Below are positions 26,249 to 35,232 of a DNA stretch of 64,000 nucleotides, piece by piece (within the stretch, counting starts at the first letter, position 1; each line of letters opens with the position of its first letter). The stretch covers positions 62,001-126,000 of the forward strand of contig CAWDTK010000014.1 of the NCBI GenBank assembly GCA_963805255.1. The letters run 5' to 3'. The position numbers and the translations under genes were made by a program. The stretch comes from Bog-532 sp963805255 (GTDB lineage Bacteria; Actinomycetota; Actinomycetes; Streptosporangiales; Streptosporangiaceae). The notes under the pieces were generated by a model that did not search any database, was not told the origin of the DNA, and was given only the letters and a program-made list of their open reading frames with translations.

Positions 26249-28027
26249 TCAGGCGCCGGTCAGCGGGCGGAGAAGCCGGACCGGCGGTGAGCCGTGCGCG
26301 AGCATGCGATCGTGGATCTCCCGGTCCGGCCGGCCGGGGAAGGCGGCCCTCAGTTCACCGGCGAGGTCGGCGACCTCGGTATACCCGACGTAGTAGGTGG
26401 ATAGCTGGGCCGAGGTGAGTAGGGCGCGCCGCCACTTGCCGGCTGCCTCGCCCTCCTCCTGGTACCCGCGCCCGGTCATCAGCGCCATCGCCTCGGCCTC
26501 GGTCATGCCGTGCCCGTGGACCCGGGCGTCCAGGATCGCATTGATGATCATGCGGAGCTGCATCTTGAGCTGCTGCATCCGGACGGCACGCGGATCCCCC
26601 TCGCCCGGATAGCCCCTTTCGGCCATGACCTGCTCGGCGTAGACCGCCCAGCCTTCCACGAAGGACCCGGACCGGAGCGCGGCGCGGATGACGGTGGCCG
26701 AGCCGGTGAACCGCCGGGAGTGCTGGAGCTGCACGTAGTGGCCGGGCATCGCCTCGTGCACCATCAGGTTGTGCACCATGTGCCGGTTGTATTCGCGGTA
26801 GAACGAGGCGACCCGCTGCGCCGGCCAGTCCGCCGGGGTGGGGGAGATGGCGATGAACGTGGGCATCGGCGCCGCTTCGAGCGGGCCGGGCGAATCGCAG
26901 TAGGCCACCCCGACGCCGCGGTCGATCTCCGGCATCTCGATCACCTCGACCGGATCGTCGAAAAGCGTGATCAGCCGGTTCTCGCGAACGAAGGCGGTCT
27001 GTGCGGCGAGCGCGTCGCGGCCGAACGGAAGGATGTCGGTGTCATCCGGCGCATCGGCGGCCAGCCGGTCCAGGACCTCCCGGACGAGAGGATCACCGTC
27101 CGCCGGGAGGTGCCCGGGCCCGCTGCCCCGGCCGGACGGCCCGCCGGGCCTGCTGGGAGCGGCGGGCCTGCTGGGAGCACCGGGCCTGCTGGGAGCACCG
27201 GGGCCGCCCGGACTGCTGCCCTCGGCGATCCCGGCGGCCAGCGCGGCGATCTCCCCGCTCACCCGGTCCAGGTCGGCGTGCGCGCGGGCCAGGATGGTGT
27301 CCGCGTCCGCCTGCGTGTTCAGCGTCAGTGACAGCTTGCGGGCGAACAGCCCGGCACCGATCCGCGGATCCGCGAAGCCGTCATGCGCGGCGGCCTCATC
27401 GAGCCGGGCGGACAGCCACGACCGGTGCCCGGTCAGCGCCTCCAGGGCGGCCGGACGGACCCTGGCAATGTCGGCCTCGCGGCCCGGCGCGTCCCGCAGG
27501 GCGGTGTCGATCACCTCGGTGACCAGCGTGATCGTGCCGGAGAACTGCGCGATCGCGGTTTCCAGGTGCACCCTCGGCATCGGCCCGAGCAGCTGCCGGG
27601 CCGCGGCCAGCGCCGCCGGGACCCCGGCCAGCCGTCCCGCGACCGAGGCGAGCCGGTCGGGCAGCGGGGCGAAATCGCGGGCCAGCAGCTGGTAGACGGC
27701 GCGGCCCGGGTTGGCCAGCAGCGGGTTCCAGGTGTGCTCGCGCAGCTCGTCCAGCTCGAATATCCGGCGGGCCACAGCATCCGCCAGCATGGCCGCGTCC
27801 ACCTGGTGCTCCGGGCTGAGCGTTCCGGTCTCCAGCGCGCCGAGCGCGGCCGCCCAGCGGTCCAGGGCCTGCCGTTCGGCGGCCAGCGCTTCGGCGGACA
27901 GGTCGGCGAGGCACCCGTCGAACCGGTGATCGCCGAGTTCAGTCGCGGCGTCCGGGTGCCGTTCCGCCCGGTCATCGAGATATTCCTGGGCCAGTCTGGC
28001 GAACTCATGATCACTGCGGCTGTCCAC
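26249..28027 (-). CDS. DUF885 family metallopeptidase-like protein
   Basis: 592 aa with GTG start. The C-terminal region has the family's zinc signature VHEAMPGHYVQLQ (HExxGH-type), GSFVEGWAVYAEQVMAERGY, and RRALLTSAQLSTYYVGY. The N-terminal half is alpha-helical, as usual for DUF885. A low-complexity insert (PSRPGAPSRPAAPSRPGGP), encoded by short repeats, interrupts the middle. No signal peptide, so probably cytoplasmic. Likely a carboxypeptidase- or oligopeptidase-like enzyme; substrate unknown. Confidence 0.82.
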   Translation of the reverse strand: MDSRSDHEFARLAQEYLDDRAERHPDAATELGDHRFDGCLADLSAEALAAERQALDRWAAALGALETGTLSPEHQVDAAMLADAVARRIFELDELREHTWNPLLANPGRAVYQLLARDFAPLPDRLASVAGRLAGVPAALAAARQLLGPMPRVHLETAIAQFSGTITLVTEVIDTALRDAPGREADIARVRPAALEALTGHRSWLSARLDEAAAHDGFADPRIGAGLFARKLSLTLNTQADADTILARAHADLDRVSGEIAALAAGIAEGSSPGGPGAPSRPGAPSRPAAPSRPGGPSGRGSGPGHLPADGDPLVREVLDRLAADAPDDTDILPFGRDALAAQTAFVRENRLITLFDDPVEVIEMPEIDRGVGVAYCDSPGPLEAAPMPTFIAISPTPADWPAQRVASFYREYNRHMVHNLMVHEAMPGHYVQLQHSRRFTGSATVIRAALRSGSFVEGWAVYAEQVMAERGYPGEGDPRAVRMQQLKMQLRMIINAILDARVHGHGMTEAEAMALMTGRGYQEEGEAAGKWRRALLTSAQLSTYYVGYTEVADLAGELRAAFPGRPDREIHDRMLAHGSPPVRLLRPLTGA

Positions 28028-28221
28028 ATCGCCTCCGGGATGGCGTGACGAGGGTTTCAGCCGGCTGCTGTCAGGAGGCGCCTGCCCGGAAGTGCCGGGC
28101 GGGACGCGGGGCCAGCATGGACGTGACGGTGGGCCGCGGGGAGTCTGGGCAGTGTATCCCCTTCAGTATGCCCCAGGCCGGCGAGCACTCATGCTCCGCG
28201 CCCCCGGGGCTGGCCGGACCG

Positions 28222-28438
28222 TCACGCCCGGGCCAGCAGGCCGCTTCGCTTGACGGTCCGCATGACGGGGATGGTCTCCACTTGTAGCGCAGCGTCAGCT
28301 GGAGCAGGGTGTCGATCTCCTCGGCGCTCGCGTCGGTCTCCACGCCGAAGTTCAGCCGGATGGCGGTAAAGCCCACCGGCGCATCATTGGCGACCGCCAG
28401 CGTGCCCCGGAAAGCCGTACCCGTCAGCGCAGTACCGG
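28222..28438 (-). pseudogene. OsmC-like protein C-terminal remnant, frameshifted
   Basis: The minus-strand frame next to the transporter stop reads TGTAFRGTLAVANDAPVGFT, then AIRLNFGVETDASAEEIDTL and LLQLTLRY. This follows the OsmC/Ohr pattern (a beta-strand, 'GF.A.R..F....DA..E....L...T.RY'). Near 28276 a base shift leads into VETIPVMRTVKRSGLLARA and a stop at 28222. The N-terminal part with the first redox Cys is missing, so it cannot act as a peroxidase. Assignment tentative. Confidence 0.45.
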
Positions 28439-29083
28439 TCAGTGCAGGACGGGCTTCCCGAGGGGCAGCGGGTTACCTCCGGTCACCGCGCTCATGCTGT
28501 CGGCGAAGATGTACACGCCGACCAGCGCGAACGCGAAGACCGCGTACCCTCCGGCCTTGGTCAGGCCCGCGCTGGCGTTCGCCGTGCCGAGCAGGACGAG
28601 CAGCAGGGCCACGTCGATCAGCACGAACAGGAGCGTGAACGCCAGCGGCAGCCGCAGGGTGACCAGCGTGAGGATCACCACGACTATCAGCCAGGTGAGC
28701 AGGAACAGCTTTTCGGTCTGCACGACGTTGGCGGCCGTGATGCCGTACCAGTTGTGCGTGAGGCCCAGCACGAGCGCCGCGTAACTCAACCAGAACCCGG
28801 TGAAGATGCCGAACACGCAGGCCACCGCGTTCTGCGCCAGCCGGGCGGCCCAGACGGCGGCGACGAGCTGGCCGATGCCGGTCGCGGTCATGATGATGGG
28901 GATGGACGCGCCCACCGAAGTGGCCGAGACGAAGCCGGTGAGTACCAGGCCGAGGGCGATGGACCCGGCCACGAAGGTCGGGACCCCGATCACGGCGGGG
29001 TTGCCCTCCGGTCCTTCGGCCTGGATCGACTCGGTAGCGGATGGGGTCGGGACGGGGAGAGCATTTTCGCCCACGCTGGTCAT
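28439..29083 (-). CDS. Acetate uptake transporter (GPR1/FUN34/YaaH family)
   Basis: 214 aa, six membrane helices. The family signature NPAxxG appears as GNPAVIGVPTF before helix 1; FGIFTGFWLSYAALVLG and TKAGGYAVFAFALVGVYIF are further matches. Its ATG overlaps the stop of the methyltransferase gene by 4 bp, placing it as last gene of the alcohol-dehydrogenase operon. It could move acetate or another short carboxylate formed by alcohol oxidation; that role is inferred. Confidence 0.88.
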   Translation of the reverse strand: MTSVGENALPVPTPSATESIQAEGPEGNPAVIGVPTFVAGSIALGLVLTGFVSATSVGASIPIIMTATGIGQLVAAVWAARLAQNAVACVFGIFTGFWLSYAALVLGLTHNWYGITAANVVQTEKLFLLTWLIVVVILTLVTLRLPLAFTLLFVLIDVALLLVLLGTANASAGLTKAGGYAVFAFALVGVYIFADSMSAVTGGNPLPLGKPVLH

Positions 29084-30000
29084 GATGGTTCTCCTAAGGT
29101 TGGCACGGCACCGGGGATGGTTGGCCGTGGCGGGCGGTCCGGGCGGTCGAGGACCAGCCAGCCGCCATGATGGTCGTAGACCCGGTAGTCCCAGCCGGAC
29201 CCGGCTCCGACCTTGCGGAGCTGGCCGGCGTCGATCGTGCGGAGGTGGCCGAAGAGCCGGGTCGGCTGCGCCTCGTACGGCACCGCGACGACGACCCGGT
29301 GCCGCGCGATCCGGGTGGCCTCGCTGATCAGCGCGGCCGCGGCGGCCTCCTGGACGTGCTCCAGGACGTGCAGCAAGGCGACGGCGTCCACCGAGACGGA
29401 CGCCAGCCGGCCGGACCGGCCGTCACACGTGACGGCATTGAGGGGAAGGGCCAGCCGGTCGGCCATCCGCCCCAGCAGCCTGGTCGTGCCCGGGTCGATG
29501 TCACAGGCGGTAACTGCTATGCCATGGGCCGCCAGGTGCAGGGCGAGGAAACCGAAGCCGCAGCCGACATCGGCCACGGTGGTGCCGGGCAGCAGTTCCA
29601 TCGCGTGCCGGTACACCTCGCTGTAGCCGGGCCCGGAGGGCGGGCCCGGCGGGCCCGGCGGGCTTAGCGGGCCCGCCGGGGCGAGGCGGGCCAGGCTGTT
29701 GCGGTAGAACTCCTCCCAGGCGGCGCCGGCGTCCCGCCGGGAGGTCAGCACCACCCCGGTGAAGGCGCGCGCGAACACCTCGTGATCGTCGCTCAGCGGG
29801 CCCAGGGCCGCTGCGAGCGGCTCCGTGATCTCGTCGTCCAGTTCGCCCGCGCCGAGCCGGTGCCGCACCGAGATCCGGCCGCCGGGCCACGGTTCGGCCG
29901 TGATCCCGGCCACCTTGCCGCGGGTGACTACGACGATCCCGTCCTCGTAACGGCCCGCGGGGCAGGAGCGCAGGGCGTCGATGCGCGGGAGCGTGGTCAT
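29080..30000 (-). CDS. mftM: Class I SAM methyltransferase, MftM-like (mycofactocin glycan methyltransferase)
   Basis: 306 aa. The SAM-binding motif TVADVGCGFGFLALHLAAHG and the acidic motif TACDIDPGTTRLL lie in the second half. The N-terminal module (RISVRHRLGAGELDDEITEP, FARAFTGVVLTSRRD, AAWEEFYRNSLARL) and the ending HHGGWLVLDRP match what I know of MftM, which methylates the oligoglucosyl chain of mycofactocin. As I recall, mftM also lies beside the NDMA-dependent methanol dehydrogenase genes in Mycolicibacterium smegmatis, consistent with this operon. ATGA overlaps on both sides. Confidence 0.7.
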   Translation of the reverse strand: MTTLPRIDALRSCPAGRYEDGIVVVTRGKVAGITAEPWPGGRISVRHRLGAGELDDEITEPLAAALGPLSDDHEVFARAFTGVVLTSRRDAGAAWEEFYRNSLARLAPAGPLSPPGPPGPPSGPGYSEVYRHAMELLPGTTVADVGCGFGFLALHLAAHGIAVTACDIDPGTTRLLGRMADRLALPLNAVTCDGRSGRLASVSVDAVALLHVLEHVQEAAAAALISEATRIARHRVVVAVPYEAQPTRLFGHLRTIDAGQLRKVGAGSGWDYRVYDHHGGWLVLDRPDRPPRPTIPGAVPTLGEPS

Positions 30001-31538
30001 CGGGCGGTCCGTGCGGTCTCATACCCGGTGACGCGGTCCAGCCCGCCGAGGTCGCGCACGACGTGCACCCGGTCGCAGTAGGCGGCGTACGCGGGCAGGT
30101 CGCAGGAGCCCAGCCGCCAGGAGTAGCGGGGCTCGGGAGTCAGCCAGACCAGTTCACGGGCGCGGCGCGATATCTCCGCGATCGCGCCGAAGTTGGGGTC
30201 CTTCCCGTTGCCGCGCCCGTCACCGAGGACGATGACCGTGGTCCGGCGGTTGATCGCCCCGCCGTGTTCCTCGATGAACGTGCCGAACGCCGCGCCGTAG
30301 TCGGAGTCGGCGTCGACGTCCAGGACGCCGCCGGCCGGCAGGCCCGCCATTACCAGCCCGAGCGCGTCTTCCATCTGGTGCTCGTTGAACAGGTCGGTGA
30401 TCTCGGCGAGATCGGCGACGAACGCGAACGAGCGCACCTTGGCGGCCATGCTCTGCAGCCCGTGCACGAGCTGCAGGGTGAACCGTGCGGCGGTGCGGAC
30501 GGACAGCGAGACGTCGACGAGCAGCAGCAGGCGCGGCCGGTCCGCCACCCGGGCCACCGTCACCGGCCGGAACGGAACTCCGTCGTACCGCATGTTGGCG
30601 CGCATCGTCCGCGCGCCGTTGACCGTCCCGCGGGCCGCGATCGTCCGGCGGGAGCGGGGAGCGCCGTGCAGGCTGCGCAGCAGCCTCCGCACCGCTTCTT
30701 CCAGGTCCGCCCGCTCCCGTTCGTCGATGGTCTCGACGTAGCCGGGTCGCGGGCCGGGCGACTCGATCTCGAGGTCCCTGGACATGAGGGCCTCCAGGTG
30801 GCGCCGCAGCGCCTCGGGGAGGCCGTCGAGCAGGCCAGCCAGCCGGGAGCGCAGCGCCGCGAGCTCGTCCGGCTGCAGCCCGGTGTCCTCGTCATCCCCG
30901 TCTTCGGGGCCGGCCAGCCACGACAGCAGCGCCGTCTCCTGCGCGACCGACAGCTCGGAGTCCACCCGCATCCCGTCGTGCGTGGCCAGATCCCCCGGGC
31001 GGCCGGGGTTGTGCAGGCGGCTTGTGGTCAGCTGGACCCGCGCGGCGGCCGCCGCCGCGTCCGCCGGCGTCTCGTTGGACAGCACGATCTCGTCGGTGAG
31101 GGAGGCCATGTCGATCCGGTTCGCCTCCTGGTGGAGGTTGTACCGGGCGGCCATGTCCTCGTCGTCGAAGTACTGCCGGATGTCGGCCGGCTTGCCGTGC
31201 GAGTGGCCCTCCTGCGGCGTGTCCCCCGGGTCCTCGGACAGGCTGAACTTGTCCAGGCTGCCTTCGTCGGACAGGTCGTCGTGCGCGTGCCCGTGGCCGG
31301 CAGCCTCGGCGTCGAGGACCGGGCGGAGCCGGAAGAACAGATCGAAGACCCGGTCGAAGATGCCCTCGTCGCGCCGGTCCTTGATCAGGCTGACCCGCAG
31401 TGCGCTGCGGGTCAGCTCGCGGTCGGCCGCGATACCGGGGGCGCTGAGCGCGCGCATCGCGTCCACGGCCTCGGAGACGCCGACGCGCACGCCCGAGTGC
31501 CGCAGAAACCGGACAAACCGGTGGATCGACTCTTCCAT
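29997..31538 (-). CDS. CoxE-like VWA-domain protein
   Basis: 513 aa. The N-terminal helical module is HRFVRFLRHSGVRVGVSEAV, with LTRSALRVSLIKDRRDEGIF. The middle has a His-containing stretch (AGHGHAHDD, EGHSHG). The C-terminal VWA fold contains the MIDAS motif LLLVDVSLSVRTAA (D-x-S-x-S), then TVIVLGDGRGNGKDPN. VWA proteins of this type work with a MoxR ATPase in maturation or activation of metalloenzymes; the MoxR gene ends 8 nt upstream. The start is the ATG at 31538. Confidence 0.85.
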   Translation of the reverse strand: MEESIHRFVRFLRHSGVRVGVSEAVDAMRALSAPGIAADRELTRSALRVSLIKDRRDEGIFDRVFDLFFRLRPVLDAEAAGHGHAHDDLSDEGSLDKFSLSEDPGDTPQEGHSHGKPADIRQYFDDEDMAARYNLHQEANRIDMASLTDEIVLSNETPADAAAAAARVQLTTSRLHNPGRPGDLATHDGMRVDSELSVAQETALLSWLAGPEDGDDEDTGLQPDELAALRSRLAGLLDGLPEALRRHLEALMSRDLEIESPGPRPGYVETIDERERADLEEAVRRLLRSLHGAPRSRRTIAARGTVNGARTMRANMRYDGVPFRPVTVARVADRPRLLLLVDVSLSVRTAARFTLQLVHGLQSMAAKVRSFAFVADLAEITDLFNEHQMEDALGLVMAGLPAGGVLDVDADSDYGAAFGTFIEEHGGAINRRTTVIVLGDGRGNGKDPNFGAIAEISRRARELVWLTPEPRYSWRLGSCDLPAYAAYCDRVHVVRDLGGLDRVTGYETARTAR

Positions 31539-31546
31539 GGCTGCCC

Positions 31547-32816
31547 CTAGACGGGCCGGCGGCGGGCGCCCCGGGCGTTGAAGGACCGTTCTCCCTGGCT
31601 CTTGCCGACGGCGGGCGGCCTGCGGCCGGTGCCGGGCGAGCCGTAATAGTCCTGCACGTGCCGGCCGGGCTCGTCCTTGCCCGCACGGTCCGACTTCCCG
31701 GCCGGAATCCGCCGGGCCCGCCGGGCCGGCGGTCTCGTGCCCGTGCTCGTGCCCCGGCCCGTGCTCGTGTGGCCCCGGCCCATGCTCGTTCGACCCGGGC
31801 CCGTGCTGATGCCCGTGGCCGTGCCCGTGGGCCGGCCGCCTGGCAACCACCATGTTGGGGTCCACGAGCTTGGGCAGCACCTCGAGAGTGCGGCGCAGGT
31901 CCCGGTCGTACTTGACGACCACGTTCGCGGTCTGCGCCAGCAGGTCCGCGGTGAGCTCGGACGCGCCGAGCACGGCGAGCGTCCGGGCCCAGTCGATGGT
32001 CTCGGAGATGCTCGGCGCCTTCCGCAGGTCGAGGTCGCGCAGGCCCCGGACCACGTCGATGAGGGCCCGCGCCAGCGCGTCGGGCAGGCCGGTGTCCTTC
32101 GACTTGATGATGGCCAGCTCGCGCTCGGCGTCGGGGTAGTCCAGGGACAGGTGCAGGCAGCGGCGTTTCAGCGCCGCCGACAGGTCGCGGGTGTTGTTGG
32201 AGGTGAGCACGACGAACGGGTCGTGCCGCGCGCGGTAGGTGCCGAGTTCGGGCACGGAGACCTGGTACTCGGCGAGCAGTTCGAGCAGCACCGCCTCCAG
32301 CGCCTCGTCGGCCCGGTCCACCTCGTCGATGAGCAGGACCACCGGCTCCTCGGAGCGCACCGCTTCCAGCAGCGGGCGCGCGGCGAGGAACTGTTCGGAG
32401 AAGAACACGCTCTCCTCGGCCGCGATCCGGGCCACGGCCTCGCTGAGGCCTTCGGCGTCGCCGACGATCTGGCCGATCTTCTCCCGGAGCAGCTGGGTGT
32501 ACAGCAACTGCTTGCCGTAATCCCATTCGTAGAGCGCGGTGGTCTCGTCCTGGCCCTCGTAACACTGCAGCCGGAGCAGCCGGCGCCCGGTGACCTCGGC
32601 GAGCGACTTGGCCAGCTGGGTCTTCCCGACCCCGGCCGGCCCTTCCAGCAGCAGCGGCTTGCTCAGCCGGGACTGCAGGAAGACGGTGGTGGCCAGGCGC
32701 TGGTCGGCGAGGTAGCCGTGTCCGGCGAAGCGGTTCATGACGTCGTCGACCGAGCCGAAGACATCACCCGCCGCTCCGCCGGGCCCTCCGCCCTCAGCCT
32801 CGCGGGGTGACGTCAC
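31547..32816 (-). CDS. MoxR family AAA+ ATPase with His-rich tail, frameshifted near its 3' end
   Basis: GTG start at 32816 overlaps the dehydrogenase stop as GTGA. Walker A is LLLEGPAGVGKTQLAKS, Walker B VVLLIDEVDRADEALEA, sensor 1 VLTSNNTRDLS, and the lid region SISETIDWARTLAVLG. After VVARRP the protein has a histidine-rich stretch with about a dozen His in 35 residues (GHGHGHQHGPG, HEHGPGHEHGHE). Between about 31700 and 31830 a base shift occurs. The real tail is KSDRAGKDEPGRHVQDYYG through to the stop at 31547; the other frame runs on into the CoxE gene and gives a false 939-aa ORF. The His-rich tail suggests metal binding during enzyme maturation. Confidence 0.82.
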
Positions 32817-33142
32817 GAGAGCAGGTCGTCCAGGTCGCCGGTCATGCTGTGTTCCACCGCCGGACGGTACAGGGCGACCGCGTCCATCACGTTGCAGTCC
32901 CTGGGATTGGACTCGACCTTGTCATAGACCACGACCTCCGGGCCGTGATACTTCAGCGACTCGACGATCTTGTGCACGGTGTCGCTGCCGCGCAGGCCGG
33001 CCGTCATCACCAGGGTCTTCCGGCAGCCGATCTTGAGCGCCTCCGGGCCGATCATTTCGTGCGCGCCGGGACCGAGCATCGCCCGGGCGAACGGATGGAA
33101 CTCCTTGATCGGGAAAGGCTTGAGCCGTTCATCGACCTGCAT
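32813..33142 (-). pseudogene. mno: NDMA-dependent methanol dehydrogenase, internally deleted (109 aa of about 420)
   Basis: The start is the ATG at 33142, behind AGGAGG. Residues 1-92 are the intact N-terminus of the mycofactocin-dependent iron-type alcohol dehydrogenase: VDERLKPFPIKEFHPFARAM, LLGPGAHEMIGPEALKIG-like, TAGLRGSDTVHKIVESLKYH, YDKVESNPRDCNVMDAVALY. It then jumps directly to the family's last residues, RPAVEHSMTGDLDDLLS. About 310 residues are missing without loss of frame, including the GGGS dinucleotide loop and all metal ligands. It cannot be an active dehydrogenase. The operon behind it (MoxR, CoxE, MftM-like, transporter) is otherwise complete. Real deletion and assembly collapse are both possible. 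Confidence 0.85.
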
Positions 33143-33502
33143 GGAAAACCTCCTGAGGCGTGCCGCCTGACCTGACCATAAGGCGGCAGCGGCCACTCTG
33201 GGAGGGCGGGAACGGCAAACCCGCCGTTCGTGCGCGGCCGTCCCGGCCGATGGCAGGGGAACACCTACCCGAACGGACAGGTGCGCGAGCCGCCCGCCCG
33301 CCCGCCGCCCTCGGCGACCCCGCTGCGGTGCTGACCCGCTGATTCACCGCGGCGAGGGCGGGCGGCCGCCGGCTCACGGCAGCCCGCCATGTCCCGGTGG
33401 TTCCGGCTCATCCGGTGCGGGGCCGAGCCGTCGCCTGCCCCGCCTTGGCATGCATGCCGCTGCGGGCGGGGTTCGCCTGCTCAGCGGCCCTGGGGGGTCC
33501 TG

Positions 33503-34960
33503 CTAGTCCTGCTTGGCGCGGACTCCCGACTCGATCTTTTCACCGAGGTCCTTGTCCACGTTGCGCCAGTACTCGAAGGCGCGCTGCAGCACCGGCTCGG
33601 TGACCCTGTTGAGCAGGTGGCCCACGACGTTGCCGACGAGCCGCTCCCGCGCGGCGTCGTCGAGTACCTCGCGGACCAGCGTGCCGGGCTGGCCCCAGTC
33701 GTCATCCTGTTCATGCGACACGTAGGCGGTCCGCATGATCTCGCCGTCGGTGTACCAGCTCGGCGGGGCGAAGTGCGCGGTGTCGGCCTGCGGGCCGCCC
33801 TTGGAGTTCGGCGCGTACACCGGGTCCGACACGCTGCTGATCCGCATCGCCCCGTCCTTGCTGTAACTGTGCACGGACGCGGTGGGCGCGTTGACCGGGA
33901 TCTGCTTGTAGTTCACGCCCATCCGGGCCCGGTGCGCGTCGGCGTAGGAGAACAGCCGGGCCAGCAGCATCCGGTCCGGGCTCGGGCCGATCCCGGGCAC
34001 GAGGTTGTTCGGCTCGAACGCGGCCTGTTCGATCTGCGCGTGGTGGTCGGTGGGGTTGCGGTCCAGCGTCATCCGGCCCACCTCGATCAGCGGGTAGTCG
34101 CCGTGCGGCCACACCTTGGTCAGGTCGAACGGGTTGAACCGGTAGTTCGCGGCATCCTCGAACGGCATGATCTGCATCCTGAGGGTCCAGCTCGGGTGGT
34201 CGCCGCGCTCGATCGCCTCGTACAGGTCCCGGGTGTGGTAATCGCCGTCCGCCGAGGCGAGCGCGTCGGCCTCGCCCTGGGTCAGGAACTCGACGCCCTG
34301 GTCGGTCTTGAAGTGGTACTTCACCCAGAACCGCTGGCCCTCGGCGTTGATCCACATATAGGTGTGCGAGCTGTACCCGTTCATGTGCCGCCAGTTGCGC
34401 GGGATGCCGCGGTCGCCCATCAGCCAGGTCACCTGGTGCGCTGATTCCGGCGACAGGGTCCAGAAGTCCCACTGCATGTCGTTGTCACGCAGGTTGTTGC
34501 TGGCCCGGCGCTTCTGCGAGCGGATGAAGTGCTGGAACTTCATCGGGTCCTTGATGAAGAAGACGGGCGTGTTGTTGCCCACCATGTCGTAGTTGCCCTC
34601 GGTGGTGTAGAACTTCACCGCGAAGCCGCGGGGGTCACGCCACGTGTCGGGGCTGCCGCGCTCGCCGGCCACGGTGGAGAACCTGATCACCATCCGGGTC
34701 GAGGCACCCGGCTGGAACACGGCGGCCTTGGTGTAGGCGCTGACGTCATTGGTGACCTCGAACCGGCCGAACGCGCCGCTGCCCTTGGCGTGCGGCTGGC
34801 GCTCCGGTATCCGCTCGCGGTTGAAGTTGGCCATCTGCTCGATCAGATAGCTGTCCTGCAGCAGGATCGGACCGCCGGCGCCAACGGTTAGCGAATGCTC
34901 GTCGCTCTCGACCGGGATGCCGGCATCCGTGGTGGTCCGATTGGTCTGGTCTTGAGTCAC
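33503..34960 (-). CDS. katA: Catalase (KatA-type, clade 3 small subunit)
   Basis: 485 aa from GTG 34960. Haem-catalase landmarks: DSYLIEQMANFNRERIPERQ, catalytic His in RQPHAKGSGAFG, VAGERGSPDTWRDPRGFAVK, NNTPVFFIKDPMKFQHFI, active-site Asn in NNLRDNDMQWDFWTL, and proximal Tyr in RLFSYADAHRARMGVNYKQI. It decomposes hydrogen peroxide in the cytoplasm. The upstream frame is open into a Fur-like remnant without a stop, so the natural katA start is set by the GTG and its GGAAAG. The C-terminus EKIESGVRAKQD is complete. Confidence 0.95.
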   Translation of the reverse strand: MTQDQTNRTTTDAGIPVESDEHSLTVGAGGPILLQDSYLIEQMANFNRERIPERQPHAKGSGAFGRFEVTNDVSAYTKAAVFQPGASTRMVIRFSTVAGERGSPDTWRDPRGFAVKFYTTEGNYDMVGNNTPVFFIKDPMKFQHFIRSQKRRASNNLRDNDMQWDFWTLSPESAHQVTWLMGDRGIPRNWRHMNGYSSHTYMWINAEGQRFWVKYHFKTDQGVEFLTQGEADALASADGDYHTRDLYEAIERGDHPSWTLRMQIMPFEDAANYRFNPFDLTKVWPHGDYPLIEVGRMTLDRNPTDHHAQIEQAAFEPNNLVPGIGPSPDRMLLARLFSYADAHRARMGVNYKQIPVNAPTASVHSYSKDGAMRISSVSDPVYAPNSKGGPQADTAHFAPPSWYTDGEIMRTAYVSHEQDDDWGQPGTLVREVLDDAARERLVGNVVGHLLNRVTEPVLQRAFEYWRNVDKDLGEKIESGVRAKQD

Positions 34961-35200
34961 TCCACTTTCCTTTCTGTTTTCCTTTCTGTGCTGCTGCGCG
35001 CCGAGGGCGAGCCCTTCTGCTGTGCGCGCCGAGGGCGGGCGCCGGGTCGTGGCGCACTGGGGGCACACTCCCCAGAGCAGCACGTCGGCCTCGTCCGCAG
35101 TAAACACCTTGTCGCCGGGCGGAGCCAGACAGGCCTGGCCCCTGATCACCCCGCCGACGTCGATCAGCTTCCCGCCATGCCGATCGGTAATCCGTCTCAT
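34961..35200 (-). pseudogene. C-terminal remnant of a Fur-family regulator (FurA/CatR) ahead of katA
   Basis: The frame upstream of katA reads DVGGVIRGQACLAPPGDKVF, then TADEADVLLWGVCPQCATTR. In FurA-type repressors the corresponding segment is 'DVDCAVGxAPCL...F.IDEAEVxYWGLCPxC', including the CPxC metal site. The winged-helix DNA-binding half and the His ligands are gone. FurA-katG/katA pairs are standard in actinobacteria, so this is probably the former repressor of katA. Without it, katA may be unregulated or under another Fur. Confidence 0.65.
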
Positions 35201-35232
35201 CCTGGGACTTAACGCCCCGGGGTCCGGCCAGG

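Noticed and set aside
30063..31550. Plus-strand 495-aa ORF opposite the CoxE-like gene
   Set aside because: Shadow frame; the minus strand encodes a clear VWA protein with a MIDAS motif.
29997..32816. Single 939-aa AAA-VWA fusion
   Set aside because: The MoxR tail reads correctly in another frame to a stop at 31547 and the CoxE gene has its own start at 31538.
28439..33142. Complete mycofactocin biosynthesis cluster
   Set aside because: No mftA-F genes are present; only an MftM-like methyltransferase and an mno remnant support the link.
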